Positions 1 to 5,799 of a stretch of DNA of 5,799 nt are shown here, piece by piece. Where the stretch lies: NCBI GenBank assembly GCA_937891015.1, contig CALAPY010000082.1, forward strand, positions 1-5,799, in the 5' to 3' direction. Positions within the stretch are counted from its first letter, which is position 1. Each line of letters begins with the position of its first letter. A model generated the notes under the pieces. The model made no database searches and was not told the DNA's origin. It was given only the letters and a program-made list of their open reading frames with translations. The translations under genes and the position numbers were made by a program. The DNA is from UBA2108 sp002713215 (lineage in GTDB: Bacteria > Bacteroidota > Bacteroidia > Flavobacteriales_G > Salibacteraceae).

Positions 1-30
1 AAATAACCTATTCAATGAAAATCTTGCCAC

Positions 31-61
31 AAACTAGGAAATTGCGGGTTTCCCCCTATTG
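31..61 (+). promoter_or_regulatory. Copy 1 of shared GGGTTTCCCCCTATTG element, upstream of the DUF4157 gene
   Basis: The 16-mer GGGTTTCCCCCTATTG at 46-61 recurs exactly at 1997-2012, upstream of the beta-helix gene. Eight bases, AAACTAGG, also precede both copies. Here they lie at 31-38, separated from the 16-mer by the extra bases AAATTGC, whereas in copy 2 they run straight into it. The core has GGG (46-48) and CCC (54-56) as inverted arms around TTTCC. It ends 42 bases before the ATG at 104. Its position suggests a regulator-binding site or activated promoter. The regulator is unknown, and I see no clear Bacteroidota -7 box (TAnnTTTG) between it and the ATG. Confidence 0.5.
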
Positions 62-103
62 ATTGTCAAACCATATCGCCTTTTCTTTATCCAAAGTTTT
101 AGT

Positions 104-1933
104 ATGAAGGAGGGAAAAAAGGTAAAGGCGGCTAACATTCGGGTAGAGCCTATTTCTGCTAAACCAATGGTACATTTTAAAGATAACAGAACGCCAACAA
201 AACAGGTTACACAACTTCAGAAGTTAGCAAATGAGGCCTCGTCTAAGCAATCATTTCCCGTTCAGAAAAAAGAAAATAAAATGGGCCTTCCGAATAACCT
301 AAAAGATGGAATTGAAAACCTTTCGGGTTACTCCATGCATGATGTGAAGGTGCATTACAATTCTGACAAACCGGCTCAGTTACAAGCCAGTGCCTATGCA
401 CGGGGCAATCAGATTCATTTAGGGCCTGGGCAGGAAAAATACTTACCTCATGAGGCATGGCATGTGGTACAGCAAAAACAGGGGCGCGTACAACCAACTA
501 CTCAACTCAAGAAAAAAGTAAACATCAATGACGATAAGGGGTTGGAGCAGGAAGCTGATGTGATGGGGCAAAAGGCTTTGCAAATGGTGGGGGGTAAATC
601 CTCAAACCCTACAGTCCAACGAATGATAAATGGATTAGTCTTACAGTTAGGGGGTGAAAATGATAATAAATCGAATAATATTTCCACACTAAAAAAGGAA
701 AAGGAGGGTGAAGATGCCCAGCTCCAAGATCATACTATAATGGATGGCACTTTTCATGAAAATTTCTTAATGGCAAGAGCGGATCAAACCAAAAGTCGTC
801 GTTTGTCAGTCGCAAATAAAGTTGCCAAGTTTATCAGAAACACCCTTAATATCCAGACATCCAATCATATTAAGGACTTTCAGAAAATGGAAATGGAGAA
901 AATTAAAAATCTACTCCATAAAAAAGAATTATCCTACGATACTGGTCACCAGAAAATTATTCATAGCAAGATTAGAGATGTCATTCAAAAGGAATTTAAA
1001 CAGGGTTTAAGTCTACAATCGGAGCAGTTTGACAAAATAAAAAATGGAGAGGATTTAATTCAAAAGGCACTTGAAAGCACGGATGCCGCTAAAATATTTC
1101 CTGCAATTTACTATCAAATAGGTGTTTGTTCAAACTTTCGCGCTATCGCCAAAGCTCTAGTTTATGCTCACTCACAGTTTAACCCCAAGGAAGATCAGGT
1201 AGTCGGTATTACAAAGGGTAGACATGTCTTCTTGGTTATTCGAAACCCATTGGGAAAAGTAAAAGAAGATAAGATAAAAAAGGGCGATAACACACCGGCA
1301 AACTTTGAGGATGATAACGCAGTAATTATTGATGCATGGAACCCTGATTCTTCAAAATGGGTGGGGTTGATAAATAATTATCCTGTTGTGGATTTGAGGG
1401 CTGCCAGAATTGATAGCGGGGATATGGAGGCTTCCACAACATTAAGTGTTCTGGGCCGGCTCATTTTGCATTTGAATGAAATAGGATTTCAACAGATGAA
1501 AATTAATGCACCTAAAAATAATGAGGAATTAAAAGAAAAAGCTGTTGGAAAGGCAGAAGGCTTGTCCAATTTGATGGATTATCATAAAAAACATGGAAAA
1601 CTTCCTTCTTTAGAGCAGTTTTTTTTGTCAAAAAGGATAGAAATTTCTAAGGAGATATTTGGCTCCACTGAAATGGAAGAAAAGCAGGAGCTTTTGAAAG
1701 AAGAGGATATTGATAGTTACATCAAAACACTTATTGATAAAAGCATGATTGGAAAAGCAAAGCCAGTTAAAGTCTCGGCAAATAAAAATTATTTGGATTC
1801 AACAGTCAATAAGAGCTCTTTTCTAGAGGTTAAAGAAAAGCATAGCTATGATGAAAAGACTAGGTCCAAGATCATCTCAACGTTGAACGATTTTCTGCTT
1901 AAACACTTTTCTTTTGAGACTTACGACTTATAA
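104..1933 (+). CDS. DUF4157 (eCIS-core) metallopeptidase-like protein with C-terminal putative Cys-His-Asp toxin domain
   Basis: The product is 609 residues from the ATG at 104. The frame is open back to a TTG at 59, but that codon lies inside the repeated upstream element; ATG 167 is another option. There is no signal peptide or membrane segment. Residues about 60-165 match the DUF4157/eCIS-core pattern seen in Bacteroidota: GLPNNLKDGIENLSGYSMHD, a VHYNSDKPAQLQA stretch, LPHEAWHVVQQKQGRVQPT (HExxH at 116-120) and LEQEADVMG (147-155). VQRM and VLQLG follow at about 171-182. Family knowledge: this domain occurs at the N-terminus of many proteins linked to extracellular contractile injection systems and polymorphic toxins. 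The rest matches no family I can name. It contains GVCSNF (Cys342), GRHVFLVI (His374) and VIIDAWNP (Asp410), an order and context like the papain/transglutaminase fold of deamidase or protease toxins. A charged helical tail follows. The DUF4157 call is strong; the toxin call is inferred. No immunity gene or injection-system gene adjoins it. Confidence 0.88.
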   Translation: MKEGKKVKAANIRVEPISAKPMVHFKDNRTPTKQVTQLQKLANEASSKQSFPVQKKENKMGLPNNLKDGIENLSGYSMHDVKVHYNSDKPAQLQASAYARGNQIHLGPGQEKYLPHEAWHVVQQKQGRVQPTTQLKKKVNINDDKGLEQEADVMGQKALQMVGGKSSNPTVQRMINGLVLQLGGENDNKSNNISTLKKEKEGEDAQLQDHTIMDGTFHENFLMARADQTKSRRLSVANKVAKFIRNTLNIQTSNHIKDFQKMEMEKIKNLLHKKELSYDTGHQKIIHSKIRDVIQKEFKQGLSLQSEQFDKIKNGEDLIQKALESTDAAKIFPAIYYQIGVCSNFRAIAKALVYAHSQFNPKEDQVVGITKGRHVFLVIRNPLGKVKEDKIKKGDNTPANFEDDNAVIIDAWNPDSSKWVGLINNYPVVDLRAARIDSGDMEASTTLSVLGRLILHLNEIGFQQMKINAPKNNEELKEKAVGKAEGLSNLMDYHKKHGKLPSLEQFFLSKRIEISKEIFGSTEMEEKQELLKEEDIDSYIKTLIDKSMIGKAKPVKVSANKNYLDSTVNKSSFLEVKEKHSYDEKTRSKIISTLNDFLLKHFSFETYDL

Positions 1934-1990
1934 TCTCTTATAAGAACATCTGAGAGGGTTTGGTGATTAAACAGTTTCAAGGAAGCTAAA

Positions 1991-2012
1991 AAACTAGGGT
2001 TTCCCCCTATTG
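1991..2012 (+). promoter_or_regulatory. Copy 2 of shared element, with TAGGG-N5-CCCTA dyad, upstream of the beta-helix gene
   Basis: GGGTTTCCCCCTATTG at 1997-2012 is identical to 46-61, and AAACTAGG directly overlaps its left end. This copy forms a better inverted repeat: TAGGG at 1995-1999 and CCCTA at 2005-2009 around a 5-bp spacer, the shape expected for a dimeric regulator. It lies 8 bases upstream of a candidate -33 TTTG. That would centre it about 55 bases before the predicted start of transcription, a typical activator position. Regulator identity is unknown. An alternative reading is a recombination repeat flanking gene 1, but both copies sit before genes, which favours regulation. 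Confidence 0.5.
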
Positions 2013-2020
2013 TATGGCAA

Positions 2021-2052
2021 TTTGCCCGCAATTAGTTTTATAAAAAATTTTG
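2021..2052 (+). promoter_or_regulatory. Candidate Bacteroidota-type promoter for the beta-helix gene
   Basis: TTTG at 2021-2024 and AAATTTTG at 2045-2052 are separated by 20 bases. This fits the Bacteroidota primary sigma factor pattern (TTG around -33, TAnnTTTG around -7) with one mismatch in the -7 box. Transcription would begin near 2059, giving an untranslated leader of almost 100 bases before ATG 2156. AT-rich DNA gives chance matches easily, so the support comes mainly from its placement just after the repeated element. Confidence 0.35.
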
Positions 2053-2155
2053 GATTGTTGTGTTCCTCGACAGAGGGTAATATTACAATGCGCCTTTATT
2101 ATAGCTATAGACAAACAGTAAGCACATCTAATAAACTACGAGACAAATAAAACTT

Positions 2156-3883
2156 ATGAGCAAATCGAAATGGAGTACGCAACCGAAAACAGATGAATGG
2201 AACACTGAAAGTAATTGGGAACCTGAAGTAGTGCCAACTGACGAGGCTGTGTTTTCTGAGTCTTCAGAAAACAATATCACTTTTTCTCCTACGAGTAAAG
2301 CCCAGGTTAATACCATTGAGTTCACCAAAGACGCGTCACCGTTTACCTTCAAAATTGGGGTTGCCGCGACTGATCCAGCATTAACTATTGGTGAGGGTGT
2401 AGTGAATAACTCTGAACACAACCAACAATTTATTGTTGCATCCAATGGGGTTACCTACAAAGAACCACAACTGAAGTTTACGAATTCTGCAACAGCCGGC
2501 GGAGAAAATGTGCACTATTATGCAGGTCCTAGTTCCCTTGAGGGTGGTTTCGGTGGTGGAATTATTGGGTTCAGTGATAACGCTACGGCGGGGTCTGCCT
2601 CATTTATTGTAAAAACGGGCGCTGGTATTCCTCCAAAAAAAGGAAGTACCGTAGGTGCTGAAGTCAGTTTCTGCGATAATTCGTCAGCTGGCCGAGGTCA
2701 CTTTAAATCCTATGGCACCTTGGGAACCGATGGTGACACCTTCGGAAATGTGGTATTCCATGATGATTCAAACGCAGATCACGGCACATTTATAAGTGTT
2801 GGGGGTACAGTTAACGGGGGTGACGGAGGCAATACACAGTTCTATGATAATGCAAATGCGGCCCACGGGGTCTACATTAACTATGGTGGTACCATCGATC
2901 AAGCAAACGGTGGTGATGCTGTTTTCGACGGCAATTCGAATGGCGGGCACGGTCATTTTTATAATTACGCTGCTGAAGCAGCTGGAGCCTATGGTGGGGT
3001 AATTAGCTTCAATAATAATCCACCAAATGTGCAAACTGGTGGCTCTTCAGCCGGAGAAGGTTGTTTTCATAATTATGGTGCAACGGTTAAGGAACTAGGA
3101 GGTGGGGGCCATATTGAGTTTGGTGCAGTACATGGCTGCCCAACAGCAGGAAATGGTGCATTCAACAATTATGGTAGTATGATTAGCGATAATAGTAGCG
3201 CGGGTCATACCATTTTTTCAATTAACCTGCCAACCGATTATTTTCCCACTGCGGGCAACGGTACATTTTGGAACCATCCCTCTATGGTAAAGGATGGAAC
3301 CGCCGGTTATACAGAATTTTCAGTTTATGGAACAGGTTCCGGAACTAATGTTCCTACTGCAGGTGAGGCTACTTTTTACAACCTTGGCGGAAAAGTTTCA
3401 GGAGCAGTTGGGGGTTACACTACATTCTCAGGCTCTTCTGATGCGGCAAACTCAACTTTGGTTTCTTTTGGCGGCACCAATGGTGGGGCCGGTGGACGAA
3501 TTGTGTTTAGCGATTCATCCCTAGGCGGTGAAGCAACTGTTTTTCTTTATGGAAATGGAGAATTGGATATCAGTTATCATGAGAATGAATTGACAATAGG
3601 TAGTCTTGAGATGTCAGGTGGGACTATTGTTGTACAACTTGGTGATAATCCAACAGGTCTCACCTTGTCCGGGGATTTAACTCTTAATTCAGGTCTGGTT
3701 GCTTTTTCGTTCCCAACTGATGGTGGAACCTTTGAATATGATAAACCCTATACCATTCTTACATGTCCAAATCTTTCAAACTTTCAGGAAAATCAGTTCG
3801 TTTGGAACAACTTAGATGGTGTTAAATCAAGTTTCTCCATTGTAGGAAATAACCTTCAGGTTTCTTTTAGTAAAGAAGAATAG
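2156..3883 (+). CDS. Leaderless autotransporter-passenger-like beta-helix repeat protein
   Basis: The product is 575 residues, rich in Gly, Asn and Ser. The N-terminus (W6, DEWN...NWEP and VPTDEAVFS, residues 13-34) and the following TIGEGVVNNS segment match the start of a family I recall as PEP-CTERM or autotransporter-like passengers. About eleven imperfect repeats of 26-37 residues follow (about 106-460). Each has an xxF(S/Y)DNSxAG core, a GxFxNYGGT strand and a Gly-rich turn, consistent with a right-handed parallel beta-helix. GNGELDIS...LTIGSLE (467-485) looks like the usual C-terminal cap. A YTILTCPNLSNF segment (532-543) then resembles the end of autotransporter passengers. The protein is odd in lacking a signal peptide, a beta-barrel, a PEP-CTERM tail and a T9SS sorting domain, so its location is unclear. 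It could be a structural, adhesive or cargo protein. It lies downstream of the DUF4157 gene with its own shared-type upstream element. The fold is likely; the function is unknown. Confidence 0.85.
   Translation: MSKSKWSTQPKTDEWNTESNWEPEVVPTDEAVFSESSENNITFSPTSKAQVNTIEFTKDASPFTFKIGVAATDPALTIGEGVVNNSEHNQQFIVASNGVTYKEPQLKFTNSATAGGENVHYYAGPSSLEGGFGGGIIGFSDNATAGSASFIVKTGAGIPPKKGSTVGAEVSFCDNSSAGRGHFKSYGTLGTDGDTFGNVVFHDDSNADHGTFISVGGTVNGGDGGNTQFYDNANAAHGVYINYGGTIDQANGGDAVFDGNSNGGHGHFYNYAAEAAGAYGGVISFNNNPPNVQTGGSSAGEGCFHNYGATVKELGGGGHIEFGAVHGCPTAGNGAFNNYGSMISDNSSAGHTIFSINLPTDYFPTAGNGTFWNHPSMVKDGTAGYTEFSVYGTGSGTNVPTAGEATFYNLGGKVSGAVGGYTTFSGSSDAANSTLVSFGGTNGGAGGRIVFSDSSLGGEATVFLYGNGELDISYHENELTIGSLEMSGGTIVVQLGDNPTGLTLSGDLTLNSGLVAFSFPTDGGTFEYDKPYTILTCPNLSNFQENQFVWNNLDGVKSSFSIVGNNLQVSFSKEE
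2471..3535 (+). repeat. Tandem protein-level repeats, about 11 units, within the beta-helix gene
   Basis: Residues about 106-460 divide into units that start at an aromatic strand (KFTNSATAG, GFSDNATAG, SFCDNSSAG, VFHDDSNAD, QFYDNANAA, VFDGNSNGG and so on). Each unit ends with a Gly-rich turn before the next. Units 7-10 (about 282-420) carry longer insertions before their AG(N/E)(G/A)xF strand. The repeats are diverged at the DNA level, so this is an old array rather than a recent expansion. Confidence 0.8.
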
Positions 3884-3913
3884 GTAACGTTGGTCTTAGT
3901 GCCGTGCTTTTAT
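3884..3913. other. 30-bp convergent intergenic gap
   Basis: The beta-helix gene and the minus-strand gene converge here with only 30 bases between their stop codons. There is no hairpin followed by a T-run. GCCGT (3901-3905) and ACGGC (3927-3931) could pair, but across a 21-base loop that enters the minus-strand gene, which is too weak to call a terminator. Confidence 0.5.
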
Positions 3914-4420
3914 TTACGAGTAATGAACGGCCCTGAGTTCGATAAGTTCAAGTTTAAGCTGGCTGGCTTTTTTTAGTGCTTTGCTCATATCCTTCGTCCT
4001 TTTAATTCGCCAGGCATAGTAACAAATATTATCCAGTGGTAGCAGGTAATTGGTTTTAGGTTTAACCTTATGGTGATTGAATAACGAGTAAGTATAGGTT
4101 AACTGCCCTGTGGCAGATACTCCATATATTGGTAAATAAGAGTTGCTCGTAGTTGCATTTTGGCTTCTCAACCGGTTAATCTCTTCCCTTAATTTATTAC
4201 TTTCATCTCGCAGTTTCGCTCCGTAATGGTTTGCCTCCTGAACATTTTTGGCGTTTTCAACCTTGACCAAAATGCTCTCCATTTTAGTAATACTATTCGA
4301 TGCTAGTTTGCTGTATTCCGGTTGTGTTTTCAGATAATGATCAAACATTAGATCCTGAGCCACACCGTCCAATGAGAATAGGCCAAGTAGTATAACCGTT
4401 AGTGTAATTGTCTTTTTCAT
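3914..4420 (-). CDS. Small secreted coiled-coil protein of unknown function
   Basis: The product is 168 residues, and I do not recognise a family. It starts MKKT, followed by a hydrophobic stretch (ITLTVILLGLFSL) and GVAQ/D, giving a clear Sec signal peptide with likely cleavage after residue 22. There is no lipobox cysteine. The mature part has a helical section, roughly 36-88, ending in a heptad-like charged run (AKLRDESNKLREEINRLRSQ, 68-87) that predicts a coiled coil. A Ser/Thr/Tyr-rich middle (SYLPIYGVSATGQLTYTYSL, 94-113) and a basic helical tail (134-168) follow. The sole cysteine is Cys133. The ATG at 4418-4420 directly precedes the signal peptide. It diverges from the exported metallopeptidase gene across 58 bases and so may share control with it. 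It may be periplasmic or extracellular; any role as the protease's partner or inhibitor would be guesswork. Confidence 0.85.
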   Translation of the reverse strand: MKKTITLTVILLGLFSLDGVAQDLMFDHYLKTQPEYSKLASNSITKMESILVKVENAKNVQEANHYGAKLRDESNKLREEINRLRSQNATTSNSYLPIYGVSATGQLTYTYSLFNHHKVKPKTNYLLPLDNICYYAWRIKRTKDMSKALKKASQLKLELIELRAVHYS

Positions 4421-4478
4421 CCTGTCAGATTTGAGATAGATTTACAAACAACTTTAATGCCAAGGGACTATAACAAAA
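4421..4478. promoter_or_regulatory. Divergent promoter region between the secreted coiled-coil and metallopeptidase genes
   Basis: Both genes start at the edges of these 58 bases, so their promoters must lie here or reach into the coding ends. For the plus strand, CAGATTTG at 4426-4433 is one mismatch from TAnnTTTG, but its nearest upstream TTG (4408-4410) gives a short 15-base spacer. I found no good minus-strand box. The leader before ATG 4479 is A-rich (ATAACAAAA) without a Shine-Dalgarno sequence. The 16-mer element of the first two plus-strand genes is absent. Confidence 0.35.
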
Positions 4479-5799
4479 ATGAAAAAAATACTGATCATCC
4501 AGTTCTTTATTTGGTGTACCTGTATCACCTATGGCCAGGACAAACCTTCGGACATAACCCTGTATAGTGATGTGGTCGAAGTCGTGTTGTTACAACCCAC
4601 GGGTAAAACAGCGGATAGCTTACCTGAAATGAGGGTTTTGCCCGACACTTCGGAACTATACCGGAAGACCATGCTAACCATTAAGAATTCATTTGTAAAC
4701 GAGTTTTTAGACCTGTACTTTATCGTTCAGGTCTACCTAAAAAACAACAATAAATCTGATATCATAGAACCGGCCTATCTAGCCCTTACAGAAAACCAGG
4801 GTGGTTTTGCTAAATTCGGGTTTTCCCTTTTAGAAGAAGGAAATACCACCCTTATGCCCAAGACCCCTTACGTTGATATTACTGTGGGGCAGGCTACAGG
4901 CCCCCCGAATAAACTCATGTCGTTTACACAGCTTTACCCGCATGAAATGGGACATGTGTTTTTTCATTTGTTAAGCCCTGAGGACAGCGTTTCAAACAAT
5001 ACTAAGAATGTGAACATGCATTTCTTTTCATTAATAACTGACTACTCTACTGCATTCAACGAAGGGTTTGCCGAGCACATTGAGAATGTTTCCCGAACCT
5101 ACGAGAAAAATGAAGACATCAAGGCTGGGGTATTGGCAGACCTTGATAAAATTGAAAATTCGTCGGTACAATCCATCAATGGTTTTGAACGTGATTTTAC
5201 CTATCCCTTTCGGATGGGGTACTACAAGGCTTCAATGCTCAACCGGTATCAAAAATACGAGGACTACAAAAGACACAGGTACGCCTTCAACGGAGCTATT
5301 CGCTATAAAAATAAGACCTTGAATACGTCCAAAATAGAAGATCAATTGACCTTCAGGAATTCAGGGGTTGGGCTTGATACAACCCAAAAAAGAAACCTTG
5401 TTCAACTACACTCTACTGAAGGGGCAATAAGTTCCTTTTTCACCCATTTAACGACTAGCGAGCTACAAAATCACTATTTGGATTCGGCCTTCTATGTGCC
5501 CTTTTATAATGGAAGTGATACCACTGTGCTTAAATCACCCAGGGATGTTTTCACACCCTTTCAGAATCAATTTATAAAGTACTTTTTTGTATTACACAAT
5601 TATGTGGTTTTTAATAATTCATCGAAATCGCAATTAGCAGATTTTATTGATGGCTACATACAATCCTTTCCTACGGAGGCAAGTTCTGTAAGAAAGATCT
5701 TCAAGCGGTCACTTGGTACGGAGTACTCCAATGAAATACCACCTCCCATATGGCTATTGATAAAAAACCATACGCATCGGTTAGTTGTATTTGATCCTT
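4479..5799 (+). CDS. Exported gluzincin-like zinc metallopeptidase, 3' end outside the window
   Basis: An open frame from ATG 4479 runs 440 codons to the window edge without a stop, so the C-terminus is missing. Residues 1-20 (MKKILIIQFFIWCTCITYGQ) form a signal peptide, with likely cleavage before Asp21. There is no standard lipobox. The catalytic signature is YPHEMGHVFFHLL (HExxH at 155-159), followed 36 residues after the second His by NEGFAEHIEN. Glu195 would be the third zinc ligand, as in the NEGxAE pattern of gluzincin (peptidase MA-like) enzymes. Around it lie an unassigned 130-residue N-terminal part and a C-terminal part with STEGAISSFFTHL (312-324), which I cannot place. It is probably a periplasmic or surface peptidase; the substrate is unknown. 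The start choice is firm because the signal peptide begins there. It diverges from the small secreted-protein gene and has no visible link to the two upstream plus-strand genes. Confidence 0.87.
   Translation, partial: MKKILIIQFFIWCTCITYGQDKPSDITLYSDVVEVVLLQPTGKTADSLPEMRVLPDTSELYRKTMLTIKNSFVNEFLDLYFIVQVYLKNNNKSDIIEPAYLALTENQGGFAKFGFSLLEEGNTTLMPKTPYVDITVGQATGPPNKLMSFTQLYPHEMGHVFFHLLSPEDSVSNNTKNVNMHFFSLITDYSTAFNEGFAEHIENVSRTYEKNEDIKAGVLADLDKIENSSVQSINGFERDFTYPFRMGYYKASMLNRYQKYEDYKRHRYAFNGAIRYKNKTLNTSKIEDQLTFRNSGVGLDTTQKRNLVQLHSTEGAISSFFTHLTTSELQNHYLDSAFYVPFYNGSDTTVLKSPRDVFTPFQNQFIKYFFVLHNYVVFNNSSKSQLADFIDGYIQSFPTEASSVRKIFKRSLGTEYSNEIPPPIWLLIKNHTHRLVVFDP

Larger units (their letters stand above)
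1934..2155. other. Intergenic region between DUF4157 and beta-helix genes
   Basis: These 222 bases hold no credible gene. From the left they contain a perfect 10-bp palindrome, TCTTATAAGA (1936-1945), just after the stop codon and without a following T-run, so it is not a convincing terminator. Next come the second copy of the shared 16-mer (1997-2012), a plausible Bacteroidota-type promoter (2021-2052) and a roughly 100-base untranslated leader. The leader contains a second perfect palindrome, TATAGCTATA (2100-2109). The ATG at 2156 is preceded by an A-rich leader with no Shine-Dalgarno sequence, as is normal in this phylum. Confidence 0.7.

Noticed and set aside
1936..1945. TCTTATAAGA palindrome after the first stop codon as a terminator
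   Set aside because: The perfect 10-bp palindrome has no loop, low GC content and no following T-run, so it is not a usable intrinsic terminator.
46..2012. The two 16-bp direct repeats as ends of a mobile cassette carrying the DUF4157 gene
   Set aside because: There is no transposase, integrase, terminal inverted repeat or target-site pattern. Both copies lie before a gene start, which fits regulation better.
2100..2109. TATAGCTATA palindrome in the leader of the beta-helix gene as an operator
   Set aside because: Short AT-rich palindromes are frequent by chance, and there is no second copy elsewhere in the window.
2768..3034. Reading frames on both strands inside the beta-helix gene
   Set aside because: They are shadows of the repetitive Gly/Asn-rich coding frame, with low-complexity translations, no independent start signals and no family resemblance.
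104..4420. A complete contractile injection system or toxin-immunity pair in this window
   Set aside because: No sheath, tube, baseplate, spike or AAA+ ATPase gene is present, and no small immunity-like gene follows the putative toxin. The link rests on the DUF4157 domain alone.
5068..5322. 84-codon plus-strand frame inside the metallopeptidase gene
   Set aside because: It overlaps, in another frame, the long open frame that has the signal peptide and zinc motif, and it has no recognisable content.

Overview
This window looks like chromosomal DNA from a member of the Bacteroidota, most likely a free-living or marine flavobacterium-like organism. That is an inference from three things: moderately AT-rich DNA, A-rich leaders without Shine-Dalgarno sequences in front of most starts, and short MKK... 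signal peptides ending in AQ or GQ. The first protein also belongs to a DUF4157 class that I recall as common in this phylum. No rRNA, tRNA, CRISPR array, transposase or integrase is visible.

Layout: (1) 104-1933 (+) encodes a leaderless two-part protein. It has an N-terminal DUF4157/eCIS-core metallopeptidase-like domain (HEAWH) and an unrecognised C-terminal region with a Cys...His...Asp arrangement like papain/transglutaminase-fold toxins. (2) 1934-2155 is a regulatory intergenic region. It holds the second copy of a 16-bp element that also lies just upstream of gene 1. (3) 2156-3883 (+) encodes a glycine/asparagine-rich repeat protein resembling the beta-helical passenger of autotransporter-like proteins, but with no signal peptide, beta-barrel or T9SS sorting domain. 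(4) 3914-4420 (-) encodes a small secreted protein with a coiled coil, convergent with gene 3. (5) 4479 to the window end (+) encodes the first 440 residues of an exported gluzincin-like metallopeptidase (HEMGH plus NEGFAE), divergent from gene 4 across 58 bp.

Genes 1 and 3 share the upstream element and both lack export signals, so they may form one regulon. One possible reading is a DUF4157-type effector plus a surface or cargo-like beta-helix, exported by something other than Sec. Genes 4 and 5 have classical signal peptides and share a bidirectional promoter region; they look like a separate envelope or extracellular pair. No contractile injection system structural gene is present, so the eCIS link rests only on the DUF4157 domain. 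The most interesting content is the C-terminal putative toxin domain of gene 1 and the shared element upstream of genes 1 and 3.
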